Shown: positions 53,749-64,000 of the stretch, in pieces
How positions within the stretch are numbered: position 1 is the first letter of the stretch
Layout of the letters: the number at the start of each line of letters is the position of its first letter
Origin: PALSA-1316 sp964499365
GTDB lineage: Bacteria; Nitrospirota; Thermodesulfovibrionia; Thermodesulfovibrionales; UBA6898
Direction: 5' to 3'
Length of the DNA stretch: 64,000 bases
NCBI GenBank assembly: GCA_964499365.1
Contig: CAZCKU010000001.1
Coordinates: 248,001 to 312,000 of the forward strand
Program-made: the position numbers and the translations under genes
The notes under the pieces: model-generated
The model's database searches: none
What the model was told of the DNA's origin: nothing
What the model saw: only the letters and a program-made list of their open reading frames with translations

Positions 53749-54496
53749 TTTGGGCGTGAAACCGCATGCTTCGCAGCACATGCTCCTGTGTATGCGCCTC
53801 AAGCGTATGGATGCAGTCGCGGTCCCCCAGCAGGCTGAAAAACTTTTTGAAATCGAACTGCCCCTCACCCATTGGCAGATGCTGGTCCGTTGCCCCGTTG
53901 TTGTCATGCAGATGAAGTTCGACAATATGTGAGCCGAGTGCGTCCATCCAGTCTTCAAGGGGGTTCTTCGAGAAGAGGTTGAAATGGCCGGTATCGAAAC
54001 AGATGCCGAAATTATCTGATGCCATGCTCTCGGCCAGCCGCTTAAGGTTCGTCGGCTCTTCCTCGAATATATTTTCGATCGCGATCTTTGTCCCGATCTC
54101 CGCTGCGATTCTGTTCAGAGGCTGCCAGGTCAGCAGGCTCTTCTCAAGCCAGAGTTCCATGTTGAGGCCGTACCGCCATTTCTCATATCCCGAGTGAAAG
54201 ACGATCGCCTTCGGCCGGAGGATGCCGGCAATATCGAAGGTCTGATGGAAGCGGTCCATGGTCGCCTCCCGCACCCTGCTGTCGACAGCCCCGGGAGAAA
54301 GGTCCATAAACGGCGCATGGAAAGAGAGCGACGGGCCGTAGTCCAGAAGCGCGGCAAGGTCCCTGACCTCGTTCAGGGTCAGGGCATCGAGGGTAGCCCC
54401 TCCGAAATACAGTTCGAGGTCCAGCCTGTTATCTCTGATGAATGTGAGGTGCTCGGACAGCCGGTGGTACGGGATATGGATATGCGGTGGCTGCAC
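53702..54496 (-). CDS. sugar phosphate isomerase/epimerase-like TIM barrel protein
   Basis: The 264-aa protein has the AP-endonuclease-family-2 TIM-barrel layout: SFHAPFMDLSPG near 56, VFHSGYEKW near 99, the ENIFEEEP Glu near 142, CFDTGHFN near 168, ELHLHDNNG near 191 and a C-terminal TLEAH. Metal ligands (His, Glu, Asp, His) appear complete. Substrate is unknown. It starts at a GTG that overlaps the TAG of the FmdB-type gene by one base and is co-transcribed with it. Its 3' end overlaps the MidA-like gene. Confidence 0.82.
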   Translation of the reverse strand: MQPPHIHIPYHRLSEHLTFIRDNRLDLELYFGGATLDALTLNEVRDLAALLDYGPSLSFHAPFMDLSPGAVDSRVREATMDRFHQTFDIAGILRPKAIVFHSGYEKWRYGLNMELWLEKSLLTWQPLNRIAAEIGTKIAIENIFEEEPTNLKRLAESMASDNFGICFDTGHFNLFSKNPLEDWMDALGSHIVELHLHDNNGATDQHLPMGEGQFDFKKFFSLLGDRDCIHTLEAHTQEHVLRSMRFHAQTTGISSDFSGKIPSA

Positions 54497-54876
54497 TATG
54501 ACGAGGCCGCTGCTTTTCCTGTGTCGGCTTTCGTTTCTGATTTAGCTTCTGATTTTGACTCGGATGCTGAACCGGCTCCGGCTTCTGTTTTGCTCCCGGC
54601 CCCGGAATCTTTCTTTTTGGCGTCCGGGCCGGAGGATTCGAATCTGGCATCAACGGCCTTCCTTTCTTCCGCCGGTTTCTGCTGGCTGTTTTTATTGCCG
54701 GAGGCATAGTCCGTGACATACCATCCCGTCCCCTTCAGGACGAACGAGGTGTTGGAGATCTTCTTTTTCATCTCCCCGCCGCAGACCGGGCATACGGTCA
54801 AAGGTTCTTCCGTGATCTTCTGCATCACTTCATGATGTTTTCCGCACTTCTGACAGCCATACTCATATATGGGCAT
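54496..54876 (-). CDS. FmdB-family zinc ribbon protein
   Basis: The 126-aa product begins with the family signature MPIYEYGCQKCGKHHEV and has a second Cys pair CPVCGG, together a CxxC-CxxC zinc ribbon (about 1-36), then KGTGWYVTDY near 48. From about residue 58 the tail is low-complexity, rich in Ala, Ser, Lys and Glu and probably disordered. Family members are putative regulators with uncertain function. AAGGAG precedes the ATG. It forms a two-gene operon with the TIM-barrel gene. Confidence 0.88.
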   Translation of the reverse strand: MPIYEYGCQKCGKHHEVMQKITEEPLTVCPVCGGEMKKKISNTSFVLKGTGWYVTDYASGNKNSQQKPAEERKAVDARFESSGPDAKKKDSGAGSKTEAGAGSASESKSEAKSETKADTGKAAASS

Positions 54877-55095
54877 AACGCACTATCTCCTTTCTCACCC
54901 CCGATTCTACAGGGGGAAATACGCTTAATCTTTATGATAACGCAGAACCCGAAAACGCGTCAATTTTGGGCTGGGAATACAATTCTTATCAACGTAAGAC
55001 CTCTGAATGTTTTTTTCACCCCGTCGATGCCAACGACGCATATGCTTGGTATATACACTTTGTCGATTGCCCGTGCAGGTACGAATCAATTCCTT

Positions 55096-55101
55096 TATAA
55101 T
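55096..55101 (+). promoter_or_regulatory. -10 box for coaE
   Basis: TATAAT ends six bases before the coaE ATG. A suitable -35 is not clear (TTGTCG at 55070-55075 is 20 bp away). The region 54877-55095 has no other feature. Confidence 0.45.
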
Positions 55102-55107
55102 AACTCT

Positions 55108-55710
55108 ATGACAGTCCTTGCTGGTCTGACGGGAAATTATGGTATGGGAAAGAGCTCAGTTCTCAGTCTTTTTGACCGGCTCGGGGCTGGCACGCTCAGT
55201 TGTGACGCGATCGTCAGTCAGCTGCTTGAGGATAAAGAGGTGATCGCGAAGATCAGGCTAATGTTCGGCGACGACGTGGTCGGTGAGAACGGATTCCTGA
55301 ATAAAAAGGCAGTTGCCGGCAAGGTCTTTTCTGATCCTTTGCAGAGGAAAAAGCTGGAGGACCTGCTCCACCCGCTGGTTTTTGCGGAGATCGATGCAGC
55401 AGTCAGGAACCCGGACTACGACGACCGCGTGGTCATCGTCGAGGTGCCGCTCCTCTTCGAAAGTTCATCTGATTGCAGATTCCAGAAAACAATTACGGTG
55501 CATACCTCTGAAGAAGAAGCCGTTCGGCGACTGGGACAGAAGGGTATTTCGCTGGCAGACGCCCTTGCCCGGCTGCGTGCCCAGATGCCGATCAGTGAAA
55601 AGATAAGACGCGCCGACTACGTTATCGACAACAGCGGCAGTCCGGAAGAGACGCAGAAACAGGTCGAAGCAGTGTATACGCAGCTTGTCAGCTTATCCCG
55701 TACTTTTTGA
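55108..55710 (+). CDS. coaE: dephospho-CoA kinase
   Basis: Last step of CoA synthesis: phosphorylates the 3'-OH of dephospho-CoA with ATP. P-loop GLTGNYGMGKSS at about 6-17 (Gly-Lys-Ser), the CDA motif (GAGTLSCDAIV) near 27, DPLQRKKLEDLLHPLV near 79 and the EVPLLFES segment near 113 are all present. From ATG 55108 the product is 200 aa, the standard length; longer frames add unrelated sequence. No Shine-Dalgarno is seen, while a TATAAT sits just upstream. Its 3' end overlaps the convergent regulator gene by 23 bp. Confidence 0.92.
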   Translation: MTVLAGLTGNYGMGKSSVLSLFDRLGAGTLSCDAIVSQLLEDKEVIAKIRLMFGDDVVGENGFLNKKAVAGKVFSDPLQRKKLEDLLHPLVFAEIDAAVRNPDYDDRVVIVEVPLLFESSSDCRFQKTITVHTSEEEAVRRLGQKGISLADALARLRAQMPISEKIRRADYVIDNSGSPEETQKQVEAVYTQLVSLSRTF

Positions 55711-57011
55711 GCTTGTGGTACAGCGTCTTCCGGTCGATCTCCAGAATCTGACTGGCCTTTGACTGGTTGCCGTTCACTTCTTTAAGGACCTTGAGTATAT
55801 AGTCCCGCTCCATATTTTCGAGAGATGCATGTTCCTTCGACCCCTCGGCCGGGTACCGGACCGGCAGGGCAAGGTCTGCTGCAGCAATCTTACCGGTGTC
55901 GCAGAGGATCACCGCGCGTTCAATAATATTTTCGAGTTCCCGGACATTGCCCGGCCACGGGTACCGCTTCAGGGTATCGAGTGCGTCCGGCCCCAGTCCC
56001 CTGATCTCTTTTGACAGCTTCTGGCTGTATTTCTTGAGGAAATAGGAGGCCAGTTCTCCAATATCGTCGACGCGGTCTCTCAGCGGCGGAAGTGTGATGG
56101 TGATGACATTCAGCCGGTAAAACAGGTCCTCGCGGAACGCCCCGGACCGCACCCGCTCCGAGAGGTCCTTGTTCGTGGCGGCCAGGACCCTGACATCGAC
56201 CTTCAGCGTCCTGTTGCTGCCGATACGTCTGAACTCTCCGGAGTCGAGGAACCTCAGGAGTTTGGCCTGAAGGCCCAGCGGCATCTCCCCGATCTCATCG
56301 AGGAAGAGCGTGCCTTTGTCAGCCACCTCGACGATGCCGTGCTTGGTCTGATAGGCGCTCGTAAAGGATCCTTTTTCGTGGCCGAAGATCTCGGATTCGA
56401 TCAGGTTTTCCGACAGCGTTGCACAGTTCAGGGCGATAAACGGGGAAGACTCCCGTTTGCTGTGGTGCCATACCGTGTTGGCGATCAGCTCCTTGCCGGT
56501 ACCGCTCTCCCCCTGGATCAGGACCGGCGAACCGGTCGGGGCTATCTTCTTTATCATGGCGAGAATCTCTTTCATCTGCGGGCTGCGGCAGATGAACTCA
56601 AAAGGCGATTCCTTCCGGACCAGTTCCTGCTCCAGTAACTGGCTCTTGATGCTCAGCCTCCCGTACTCGTAGGCGCGGTTGATGATGATCACCAGTTCGT
56701 CGAGCTTATACGGCTTGGCGAGATAGTCGTAGGCCCCGTGTTTCATCGCATCGACAGCGGTCTCGACCGTTGCCCTGCCGGTCAGGACGATGATCACCGG
56801 CGATGCCGGGTCACGGTGAAGCTTCTTCATCAGTTCAATCCCGTCCATACCCGGCATCATGATGTCCAGGAGGATGACATCGAACACCTGGTCCTTCAGC
56901 CGGTCTACCGCCTCGTGGCCGTCGGACGCGGTCTCGACGGCACATCCCTTGCGGGACAGCTCCTTCCTGAGCAGCCTGCGTATCGGCTCTTCGTCGTCAA
57001 CGACGAGGACA

Positions 57012-57019
<8 letters not shown>
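55688..57019 (-). CDS. sigma54-dependent response regulator (NtrC family)
   Basis: The 443-aa regulator has a receiver domain with Asp52 (LLDIMMPGMDG), a sigma54-interacting AAA+ domain with Walker A GESGTGKELIAN near 165 and Walker B LFLDEIGEMP near 240, and a C-terminal Fis-type helix-turn-helix ending SQILEIDRKTLYHKL. The sigma54-contacting loop reads GSFTSA instead of GAFTGA, an unusual variant. Start is ATG 57019, overlapping the kinase stop by 8 bp; a longer open frame upstream only reads antisense-like sequence within the kinase gene. It likely activates sigma54 promoters under control of the adjacent kinase. Confidence 0.9.
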
Positions 57020-58649
<1,630 letters not shown>

Positions 58650-58654
58650 AAGTT

Positions 58655-58663
58655 ATTATACCA
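58655..58663 (-). promoter_or_regulatory. extended -10 promoter of the two-component operon
   Basis: Minus-strand TGGTATAAT (TATAAT at plus 58655-58660, TG extension at 58662-58663) ends five bases before the kinase ATG. No -35 is visible at 17 bp, as expected for an extended -10. Confidence 0.55.
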
Positions 58664-58748
58664 GACCGGCGTGTTGTGGCATGAAAACATCTATGCGGAA
58701 ATAGTAGACTAAAGCGACAGATTCAAAACAATGAACAACCTTGATCTG

Positions 58749-58827
58749 CAAAATCCCTCCTAACCTCCCTTTGCCAAAGGGAAGGATAATTCCCCTCTTT
58801 GGCAAAGAGGGGCGAGGGGAGATTTTC
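58749..58827. repeat. palindromic repeat units B and A
   Basis: Unit B (58749-58784, AAAATCCCTCCTAACCTCCC) is immediately followed by unit A (58788-58827, ending GAGGGGAGATTTTC). The order B-A with both outer ends A/T-rich differs from 9560-9682 (A then B). Confidence 0.75.
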
Positions 58828-58875
58828 TGGTCATGTATATTTACTCATAAGACCGTTAGTAAAGACACATACCTT

Positions 58876-58968
58876 GTCATTGCCCGACCTGCCTGCCGGC
58901 AGGCAGGCTTGAGCGGGCAATCCAGGAAACCATGAAAAAACTGGATTCCCGCCTTCGCGAGAATGACA
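58876..58968. repeat. two TGTCATTCC-family palindromes in tandem
   Basis: TGTCATTGCCCG...CGGGCAA encloses a 20-bp CCTGCC/GGCAGG palindrome (58888-58907); after a short spacer comes ACTGGATTCCCGCC...GAGAATGAC (58939-58968), the same plan as 12603-12630. Together with the preceding unit pair they fill the 58650-59049 gap, which holds no gene. Confidence 0.65.
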
Positions 58969-59049
58969 ATACAGGGGGCCTTACTTATGGCCCCCTTAGT
59001 AATAGTGGATCGCAAATAACACGCGTGAATAATTATGTGGAGGTATATG

Positions 59050-59793
59050 ATGAAACGTATAAACTGGTATGTGCTTTTTGCCCTCTCCCTTGTCCTGCTC
59101 TCCTCGGTGATCTACAGCCTGGAGTTGCTGGTCTTCCGCAAGCCCGGGGACACATTCTTTTATATGATGCAGGATATCGCCTTTGTCCCTATCCAGGTCC
59201 TGCTGGTCTCGCTGATTATCGAGCGGCTGCTGAACGAACGAGAAAAAACAGCCCTTCTGAAAAAGATGAATATGCTGGTCGGTGCCTTCTACAGCGAAGT
59301 CGGGGGAGATCTCATTAAACACTGTTCCCGGTTCAGCGCGGATCTGTCCGAACTGTCCCGGCATCTGCTCGTGACGCAGCAATGGTCGGAAAATGATTTT
59401 GCCCGGGCAAGGTTCCTGACAGGCAATGCAAATCCCCAGCTCGATTCCCGGACCGCCGATCTCGCCCAGCTCAGGATATTTCTGGAGGGCAAGAGGGGGT
59501 TTCTCCTGAGTCTCCTGGCGAACCCGAACCTGCTTGAGCATGACGCCTTTACCGACCTTCTCTGGGCGGTCTTTCACCTGCTGGAGGAGCTGACCTCCCG
59601 GGACTCGTTCAGCGACCTGCCCAAGGCTGATTATGACCACCTCTCCGGAGATATGAAGCGTGCCTTTACGCAGTTGCTCACCGAGTGGCTTTCCTATATG
59701 CAGCATCTGCAGCAGGACTATCCCTACCTCTTTTCACTGGCCGTACGATTGAACCCGCTGGATTCGAAGGCGACCCCGGTCATCCGGGGTTGA
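59050..59793 (+). CDS. two-transmembrane protein of unknown function
   Basis: About 247 aa, starting at ATG 59050 (GGAGG six bases upstream; an ATG three bases earlier is possible). Two hydrophobic helices lie at about 4-26 and 37-57, followed by a cytosolic helical region of about 190 residues with Arg/Glu-rich amphipathic stretches (RLLNEREKTALLKKM). No motif is recognised. The plan (hairpin plus long helical domain) is that of uncharacterised archaeal/bacterial membrane-linked proteins. It lies between repeats and the FG-GAP gene with its own Shine-Dalgarno. Confidence 0.65.
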   Translation: MKRINWYVLFALSLVLLSSVIYSLELLVFRKPGDTFFYMMQDIAFVPIQVLLVSLIIERLLNEREKTALLKKMNMLVGAFYSEVGGDLIKHCSRFSADLSELSRHLLVTQQWSENDFARARFLTGNANPQLDSRTADLAQLRIFLEGKRGFLLSLLANPNLLEHDAFTDLLWAVFHLLEELTSRDSFSDLPKADYDHLSGDMKRAFTQLLTEWLSYMQHLQQDYPYLFSLAVRLNPLDSKATPVIRG

Positions 59794-59948
59794 GCAGGGT
59801 CGGCCGCGGCTATGCCGCTAAAGTTTTCATCATAACCTGCCGATAATAAATCACTTATCTACAACATCTGACGTCGGCTTGCCCTTTGTTCTCCTGAGGG
59901 GAATATGAGCGGAAGTCTCAACGGCCTGATACGAAACAGCATGATGCT

Positions 59949-59974
59949 CTGCCATGCGATGCGCCGCATGGCAG
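59949..59974 (+). promoter_or_regulatory. perfect hairpin in leader of FG-GAP gene
   Basis: CTGCCATGCG and CGCATGGCAG flank ATGCGC, a perfect 10-bp stem 43 bp before the start codon. It could be a leader attenuator or a structure regulating translation; no known riboswitch consensus was recognised. Confidence 0.4.
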
Positions 59975-60016
59975 GAATAGGACGCTGAACCGGCAGGGAC
60001 CATTACGGGAGGAACC

Positions 60017-63000
60017 ATGATCAGTAAAAGGCTCACAACTGCTCTTGTCACCTTTATCATTCTATTCACCTCTCAGGCCTACGGAGCTGTATCGTTTGTT
60101 CAGCCGCGGACCCTGCCACTGGGCTTTTCGAACGACGGCACCGTCAGCGGCTTGGCAAAGGCCGATTTCAACGGCGACGGCAGGCCTGATATCGCAGTGA
60201 CCTATTCTGCGGGAGGCGCCGGATATATCGGCGTGCTGCTCGGGGCTGGCAACGGCCGGTTCAAGGCCCCGATAACGATAAACCTTCCAACGGGCACGTA
60301 CAATACCGTTGGAATAGGAATTGCCGCAGAGGACTTCGACATGGACAGCGTCCCGGACCTTGCGGTGGCAGCGTCGGATTTTCACGGCAGCAACAATGTT
60401 TTCTTCTTCAAGGGCAGGGGGGACGGGACCTTCAACTCCTTCGTTGCGTTCGCACTCAGTGCGGCAGGCAACGGTGCGCCGTACCACCTGGAGTCCGCCG
60501 ATCTTGACAATAACAGCATACCCGACATCATTACGCTCAACAAAAGCGAGCAGAAGATTGCGGTTCTACTGGGCAATGGTGACGGAACATTTGGTGCCCC
60601 TGCATATTATCCGACTGGTGTAAACCCCCAGGATATTGCGATCACCGACCTCAGCGGGGACGGAAGCCCTGATATAGCGGCAGGGAGCTATGACGACCGC
60701 AAGATTACCGTTTTCATCAACAACGGCAACGGCATTTTTTCCGCAACCCAGTATGACGGCAGGATCCAGATAACCGGGGTCCACATCGGGGATTTCAACA
60801 AGGATGGGAAGAATGACCTCGTGATAACCGGGGCCGGCGGCCCGAATTGCGGGTCCAACTGTGCTGCGTTCGTCCCGGGCAAGGGTGACGGGACGTTCGA
60901 CCCGATTCCCGATGGAAATTTTACGCCCAGGATCGAATGGCTCGGTGAGAATTACAGCCAGAAGGAAGTCCGGGACATCAATGCTGACGGAAACCCTGAT
61001 ATCGTATTCCCTGTTGCCAACGGGGCCAACGAGGTCTTCGTCGGACTCGGCAACGGCGACGGGACCTTTACCTCGCGTGTATACGTTGCCGCTGCGACTA
61101 CCACCGGGACGAACAGTACGAATGTGGACGGGGGGAATCCGACCTGTCTGCTTGTTGAAGACTTTGACGGTGACGGCAACCCGGATATTGTGGTGGGCGA
61201 ATCGTCGAACAACGCCCGCAACGGCAGCCTCTCGTACCTGCCAGGGGCAAGCCAGGGAACGTTCAGGTCACCCCGTCTTATGCAACTTGAACGAGGATTA
61301 AGTTCAACAACGAAGAGCCTGGCGGCCGGAGATTTTGACAATGACGGCATAATGGACGCTGTTGTTATTACCGATGCCCTGGACTTTATGAAGGGCAACG
61401 GGGACGGGTCATTCGCCCCCTCGACCGTTGCGCTTGGTCACATTGGGGGATCGGGCGAGTTCTACAATTCTCTGAAGGCAGCCGATTTTGACGGTGACAA
61501 TAACCTCGACGTTGCCTGGCTTGCAACAGCCGGGGCACAGGGCGGACCTCTGCCGAGGAATATCGTTGCCTTTGGAAACAGCGATGGAACATTTCCTGCG
61601 AATTTCATTTTTCCGAATACCGACAGCTGGGCGGGGAGAAACATATCAATCGCGGATTTCAATAATGACGGTTCACCTGATATTGCTGTCTGGGCTGACA
61701 ATCCCGGCGGTGATAACGGGAGGATCGAGGTCTTTCTTTACAATCCCTCCTCCCCCCGGACGTTTGCCAGTGCAGCGGGCTTTACTCCGCTGGGTCTTGA
61801 TCCTCTTCCCGGCTATCCCGGGTATGCCCTTGGTACCGGTGATTTCGACGGTGACGGGAACCATGATGTTGTCGCCCATTCCAGGGCGGGCGGATCTCCC
61901 GACCGGCTGCTCTTTTTCGGCGGCAACGGCGATGGTACCTTTGCTGCCCCGACTGCTGCAAGCTATGACCTGCCGGAGATGAACGACTTCCAGACAGCAG
62001 ATCTCGATGGGGACCTCAACCTTGACCTTATCGGTTTCGGAGGCAATGGAGCCTATGTCTTTATCGGCAACGGCGACGGCACGTTTGCTGCCCCCGTGTT
62101 GTACGGTGCGGGCCCGTATCCTGCCGAGATGCGGCTTGTTGATTTAGACGGTGACGGCAATCTGGACATTGCTGCGGTAACAGGGCAGTCTGCGGTCGTC
62201 TTTTCCGGCAGGGGCGACGGCACCTTTGGCCCTGCCGTGCGGCTGGCGACCGGCAATGTCTCGAGCTTCACTCTTGATATCGCTGACCTCAACGGCGATG
62301 GGAAGACTGATATCATAGCAGGGCAGAACTCCGGGAGCAGATATTCGGTCACCCCGCTGATCAATGATTCCGGGCCACGGTCCGACCTCAGGATCGCGAC
62401 CTCCCGGAACCCATCCTCTTCCGATGTTGGACAGCCGGTCACCTTTACCGTCCTGGTCACGAACGATGGGCCCGATACCGCAACAGGTGTTGTTGTCGAG
62501 CTGATCGTTCCCCTCAACGGGATGATCTCCTCCATAATCGCCGGGCAGGGAAGCTGTACGGGGTCAAACACGGCATCCTGCACCATCGGTGATCTTGCGA
62601 ACGGGGCGGGTACCACCATCACTGTCGTAGCAGTTCCCCTCGTGGCAGGCATGCCGCTCTGGATCGCTGTCGACGGGTACAGCACTTCTGTTGAGTCGAA
62701 CTTTGTCAATAACGGGTCTTCCGTATCAACCACGATAAATGCCGAATGGATAAAGCTCTACAGTCCGAAGCTGGTGGTGGTCGGTGACAGGATCGATTAC
62801 GTCATCCGCTACGCCAACATTGCCGGCGTAGCCCTGGACAATGTGGTGATTGTCCTGGACCTGCCTCCGTTTAAGATCAGGTCCTCTAAGGACGGCATCT
62901 ATCACAAGGAGCATAACCAGGTCTTCTGGAAGCTCGGGACTGTTCCGGCAGGATACAGCGGCGATCTTACTGCTACGGTTGAAGTGCCCTGGGGCATTGC

Positions 63001-64000
63001 AGGCCATACCCCCTTCCACCTGAGCGCCTGGATCGGCTGGAGCGGCCCCCTGGTTTCGCCCAAGGACATAACCGAATATCTCACCTATTCCCCCAGGACG
63101 GTTGCGTCCAGGGGGCCGCTGAACGCAGGCGATATTGCCGCGCTTCTGGGCGGGTCCCCTGCTGTCCAGACGCTGTATAATCAGGCCCTGGCCCAGGGAT
63201 ACCGGGACTATGGTGTGGGGACGTTTCATGTCCTCAGCGACAGTTCTGAAGAACAGCGCATATTGATGATTAACCCCTCGACAAAACAGGTGGCCGCTGT
63301 TCTCGTTAATGCTGCGGGAAGCTTTCTGGAGTATGTCGAGGCGGACAAGTATGCCGTAGGGGGGAGCGACGGTGCTGTTGCCTTTAATTTCAACTCGTTT
63401 TCTACAGAGATTCAGGGGGACTGGGCCAAGATCCACAGCCCTTCATACGGCGAATGCATGTGGGGCTGCATTCTGCCGAAGATCCCCATCTGGCTGTTGT
63501 CCAAGTACGGCGGTGATATTGTGAGCAAGGTGATAGGCGGGAGCAAATGCAGCGGCTGCAGCGACCAGAACCCCAGCGACTGCACCGACTGTCTCGGCCT
63601 GATAGAAGACCTGCCGTTTGTCGGGGAGGCTATCGATATCATCCAGTGCAACGAGGATTGCAGACGTTGTGCTGATCAGGTCCCGGGGGCAAACTGCTAC
63701 CGGTGCACACAGGACCACACCTACTGCACCAAGGGGAGCTGGTTTGAGCAGAACATACTGGGGCAGGATGTGGTGATCTACACGAACAGATGTACGGCTG
63801 GCGGGATATGGGCCTACGGCACCGAGAAGACCTTTTGTGCCCTGTGTGCGCACGGACAGGTCTGCAGGAACGGACAGTGCAGCTGCTGCCAGCCCCAGAA
63901 CGGCGAGTCCTGCGACACCGGAGAGGTTGTGACGGCCCATGACCCCAATCTCCTGAGTGGTCCGTCAGGGGATGTCACAAGGGGCCAGACGCTGTCATAC
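60017..64000 (+). CDS. large secreted FG-GAP/VCBS repeat protein, 3' truncated by window
   Basis: The frame is open from ATG 60017 (GGGAGGAACC upstream) to the window end, 1,328 codons. A signal peptide ends near YGA (about 23). About twelve FG-GAP/VCBS-type repeats follow (motifs DFNGDGRPDIAV, LGNGDGTF, DFDNDG), Ca-binding-like Asp loops of an integrin-type beta-propeller, to about residue 780. A DUF11-like segment (GQPVTFTVLVTNDGPDTATG) is near 810, then a region of unassigned beta structure, and from about 1150 a Cys-rich part with at least 20 Cys in short CxxC groups. The last residues (DPNLLSGPSGDV) begin another extracellular module. Function is not stated beyond a surface propeller protein. 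Confidence 0.88.
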   Translation, partial: MISKRLTTALVTFIILFTSQAYGAVSFVQPRTLPLGFSNDGTVSGLAKADFNGDGRPDIAVTYSAGGAGYIGVLLGAGNGRFKAPITINLPTGTYNTVGIGIAAEDFDMDSVPDLAVAASDFHGSNNVFFFKGRGDGTFNSFVAFALSAAGNGAPYHLESADLDNNSIPDIITLNKSEQKIAVLLGNGDGTFGAPAYYPTGVNPQDIAITDLSGDGSPDIAAGSYDDRKITVFINNGNGIFSATQYDGRIQITGVHIGDFNKDGKNDLVITGAGGPNCGSNCAAFVPGKGDGTFDPIPDGNFTPRIEWLGENYSQKEVRDINADGNPDIVFPVANGANEVFVGLGNGDGTFTSRVYVAAATTTGTNSTNVDGGNPTCLLVEDFDGDGNPDIVVGESSNNARNGSLSYLPGASQGTFRSPRLMQLERGLSSTTKSLAAGDFDNDGIMDAVVITDALDFMKGNGDGSFAPSTVALGHIGGSGEFYNSLKAADFDGDNNLDVAWLATAGAQGGPLPRNIVAFGNSDGTFPANFIFPNTDSWAGRNISIADFNNDGSPDIAVWADNPGGDNGRIEVFLYNPSSPRTFASAAGFTPLGLDPLPGYPGYALGTGDFDGDGNHDVVAHSRAGGSPDRLLFFGGNGDGTFAAPTAASYDLPEMNDFQTADLDGDLNLDLIGFGGNGAYVFIGNGDGTFAAPVLYGAGPYPAEMRLVDLDGDGNLDIAAVTGQSAVVFSGRGDGTFGPAVRLATGNVSSFTLDIADLNGDGKTDIIAGQNSGSRYSVTPLINDSGPRSDLRIATSRNPSSSDVGQPVTFTVLVTNDGPDTATGVVVELIVPLNGMISSIIAGQGSCTGSNTASCTIGDLANGAGTTITVVAVPLVAGMPLWIAVDGYSTSVESNFVNNGSSVSTTINAEWIKLYSPKLVVVGDRIDYVIRYANIAGVALDNVVIVLDLPPFKIRSSKDGIYHKEHNQVFWKLGTVPAGYSGDLTATVEVPWGIAGHTPFHLSAWIGWSGPLVSPKDITEYLTYSPRTVASRGPLNAGDIAALLGGSPAVQTLYNQALAQGYRDYGVGTFHVLSDSSEEQRILMINPSTKQVAAVLVNAAGSFLEYVEADKYAVGGSDGAVAFNFNSFSTEIQGDWAKIHSPSYGECMWGCILPKIPIWLLSKYGGDIVSKVIGGSKCSGCSDQNPSDCTDCLGLIEDLPFVGEAIDIIQCNEDCRRCADQVPGANCYRCTQDHTYCTKGSWFEQNILGQDVVIYTNRCTAGGIWAYGTEKTFCALCAHGQVCRNGQCSCCQPQNGESCDTGEVVTAHDPNLLSGPSGDVTRGQTLSY

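Noticed and set aside
59900..59940. Hammerhead-ribozyme-like CTGAT and GAAAC near the FG-GAP gene
   Set aside because: Stem II and the GUC cleavage context are missing, so it is a chance match.

Overview
The window looks like a chromosomal piece of a Gram-negative, probably anaerobic bacterium. Signal peptides, IPTL-CTERM-like sorting tails, large delta-60/FG-GAP surface proteins, a LarB protein, a SAP-domain mini-protein and dispersed palindromic repeats together suggest Nitrospirota (Thermodesulfovibrionia-like) or Desulfobacterota. That placement is inference only; no rRNA, tRNA or CRISPR array was seen.

Region 1 (1-30 kb) is a housekeeping block. A minus-strand operon runs tilS-gltX-gpsA-larB-dus-(unknown gene), followed on the plus strand by a Cys-rich mini-protein and glnS. 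Next come rodZ, a FabF-type ketosynthase, a VanZ-like protein, rsmI, a small secreted protein and nadE. Plus-strand genes follow: a TrmJ-like methyltransferase, a probably acquired DHFR/RibD-like gene bracketed by a 12-bp inverted repeat, asd, an MTA/SAH deaminase, and a compact operon galT-glgA-giant sensor kinase-receiver-23S rRNA methyltransferase.

At 29.7-30.1 kb on the minus strand lies the most interesting single gene. It is a small HExxH protein whose reading frame is interrupted only by one in-frame UGA, in a C-x-x-UGA motif, and a bacterial SECIS-like hairpin begins 17 nt after that codon. This is best explained as a selenoprotein.

Region 2 (30-51.3 kb) is one long plus-strand surface operon. 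It encodes a ~2,860-aa mosaic exoprotein, an IPTL-CTERM-like protein, a secreted subtilase, a cytosolic TIGR03032-type protein, a second mosaic exoprotein (2,295 aa) and a second IPTL-CTERM-like protein. The central genes overlap by 4 bp. The paralogues share a 513-bp identical DNA block and the two giants share modules and a common C-terminal domain.

Region 3 (51.3-64 kb) holds a triple-repeat Cys-rich periplasmic protein, a MidA-type methyltransferase, a TIM-barrel epimerase, an FmdB-type zinc ribbon protein, coaE, an NtrB/NtrC-like two-component pair, a two-TM protein and a large FG-GAP surface protein that runs off the window.

Two genome-wide habits are visible. Several genes have a -10 box 5-7 nt before the start codon and no Shine-Dalgarno, suggesting leaderless mRNAs. 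Two families of dispersed palindromic repeats occupy the intergenic gaps, and one copy supplies the Shine-Dalgarno of a surface-protein gene.
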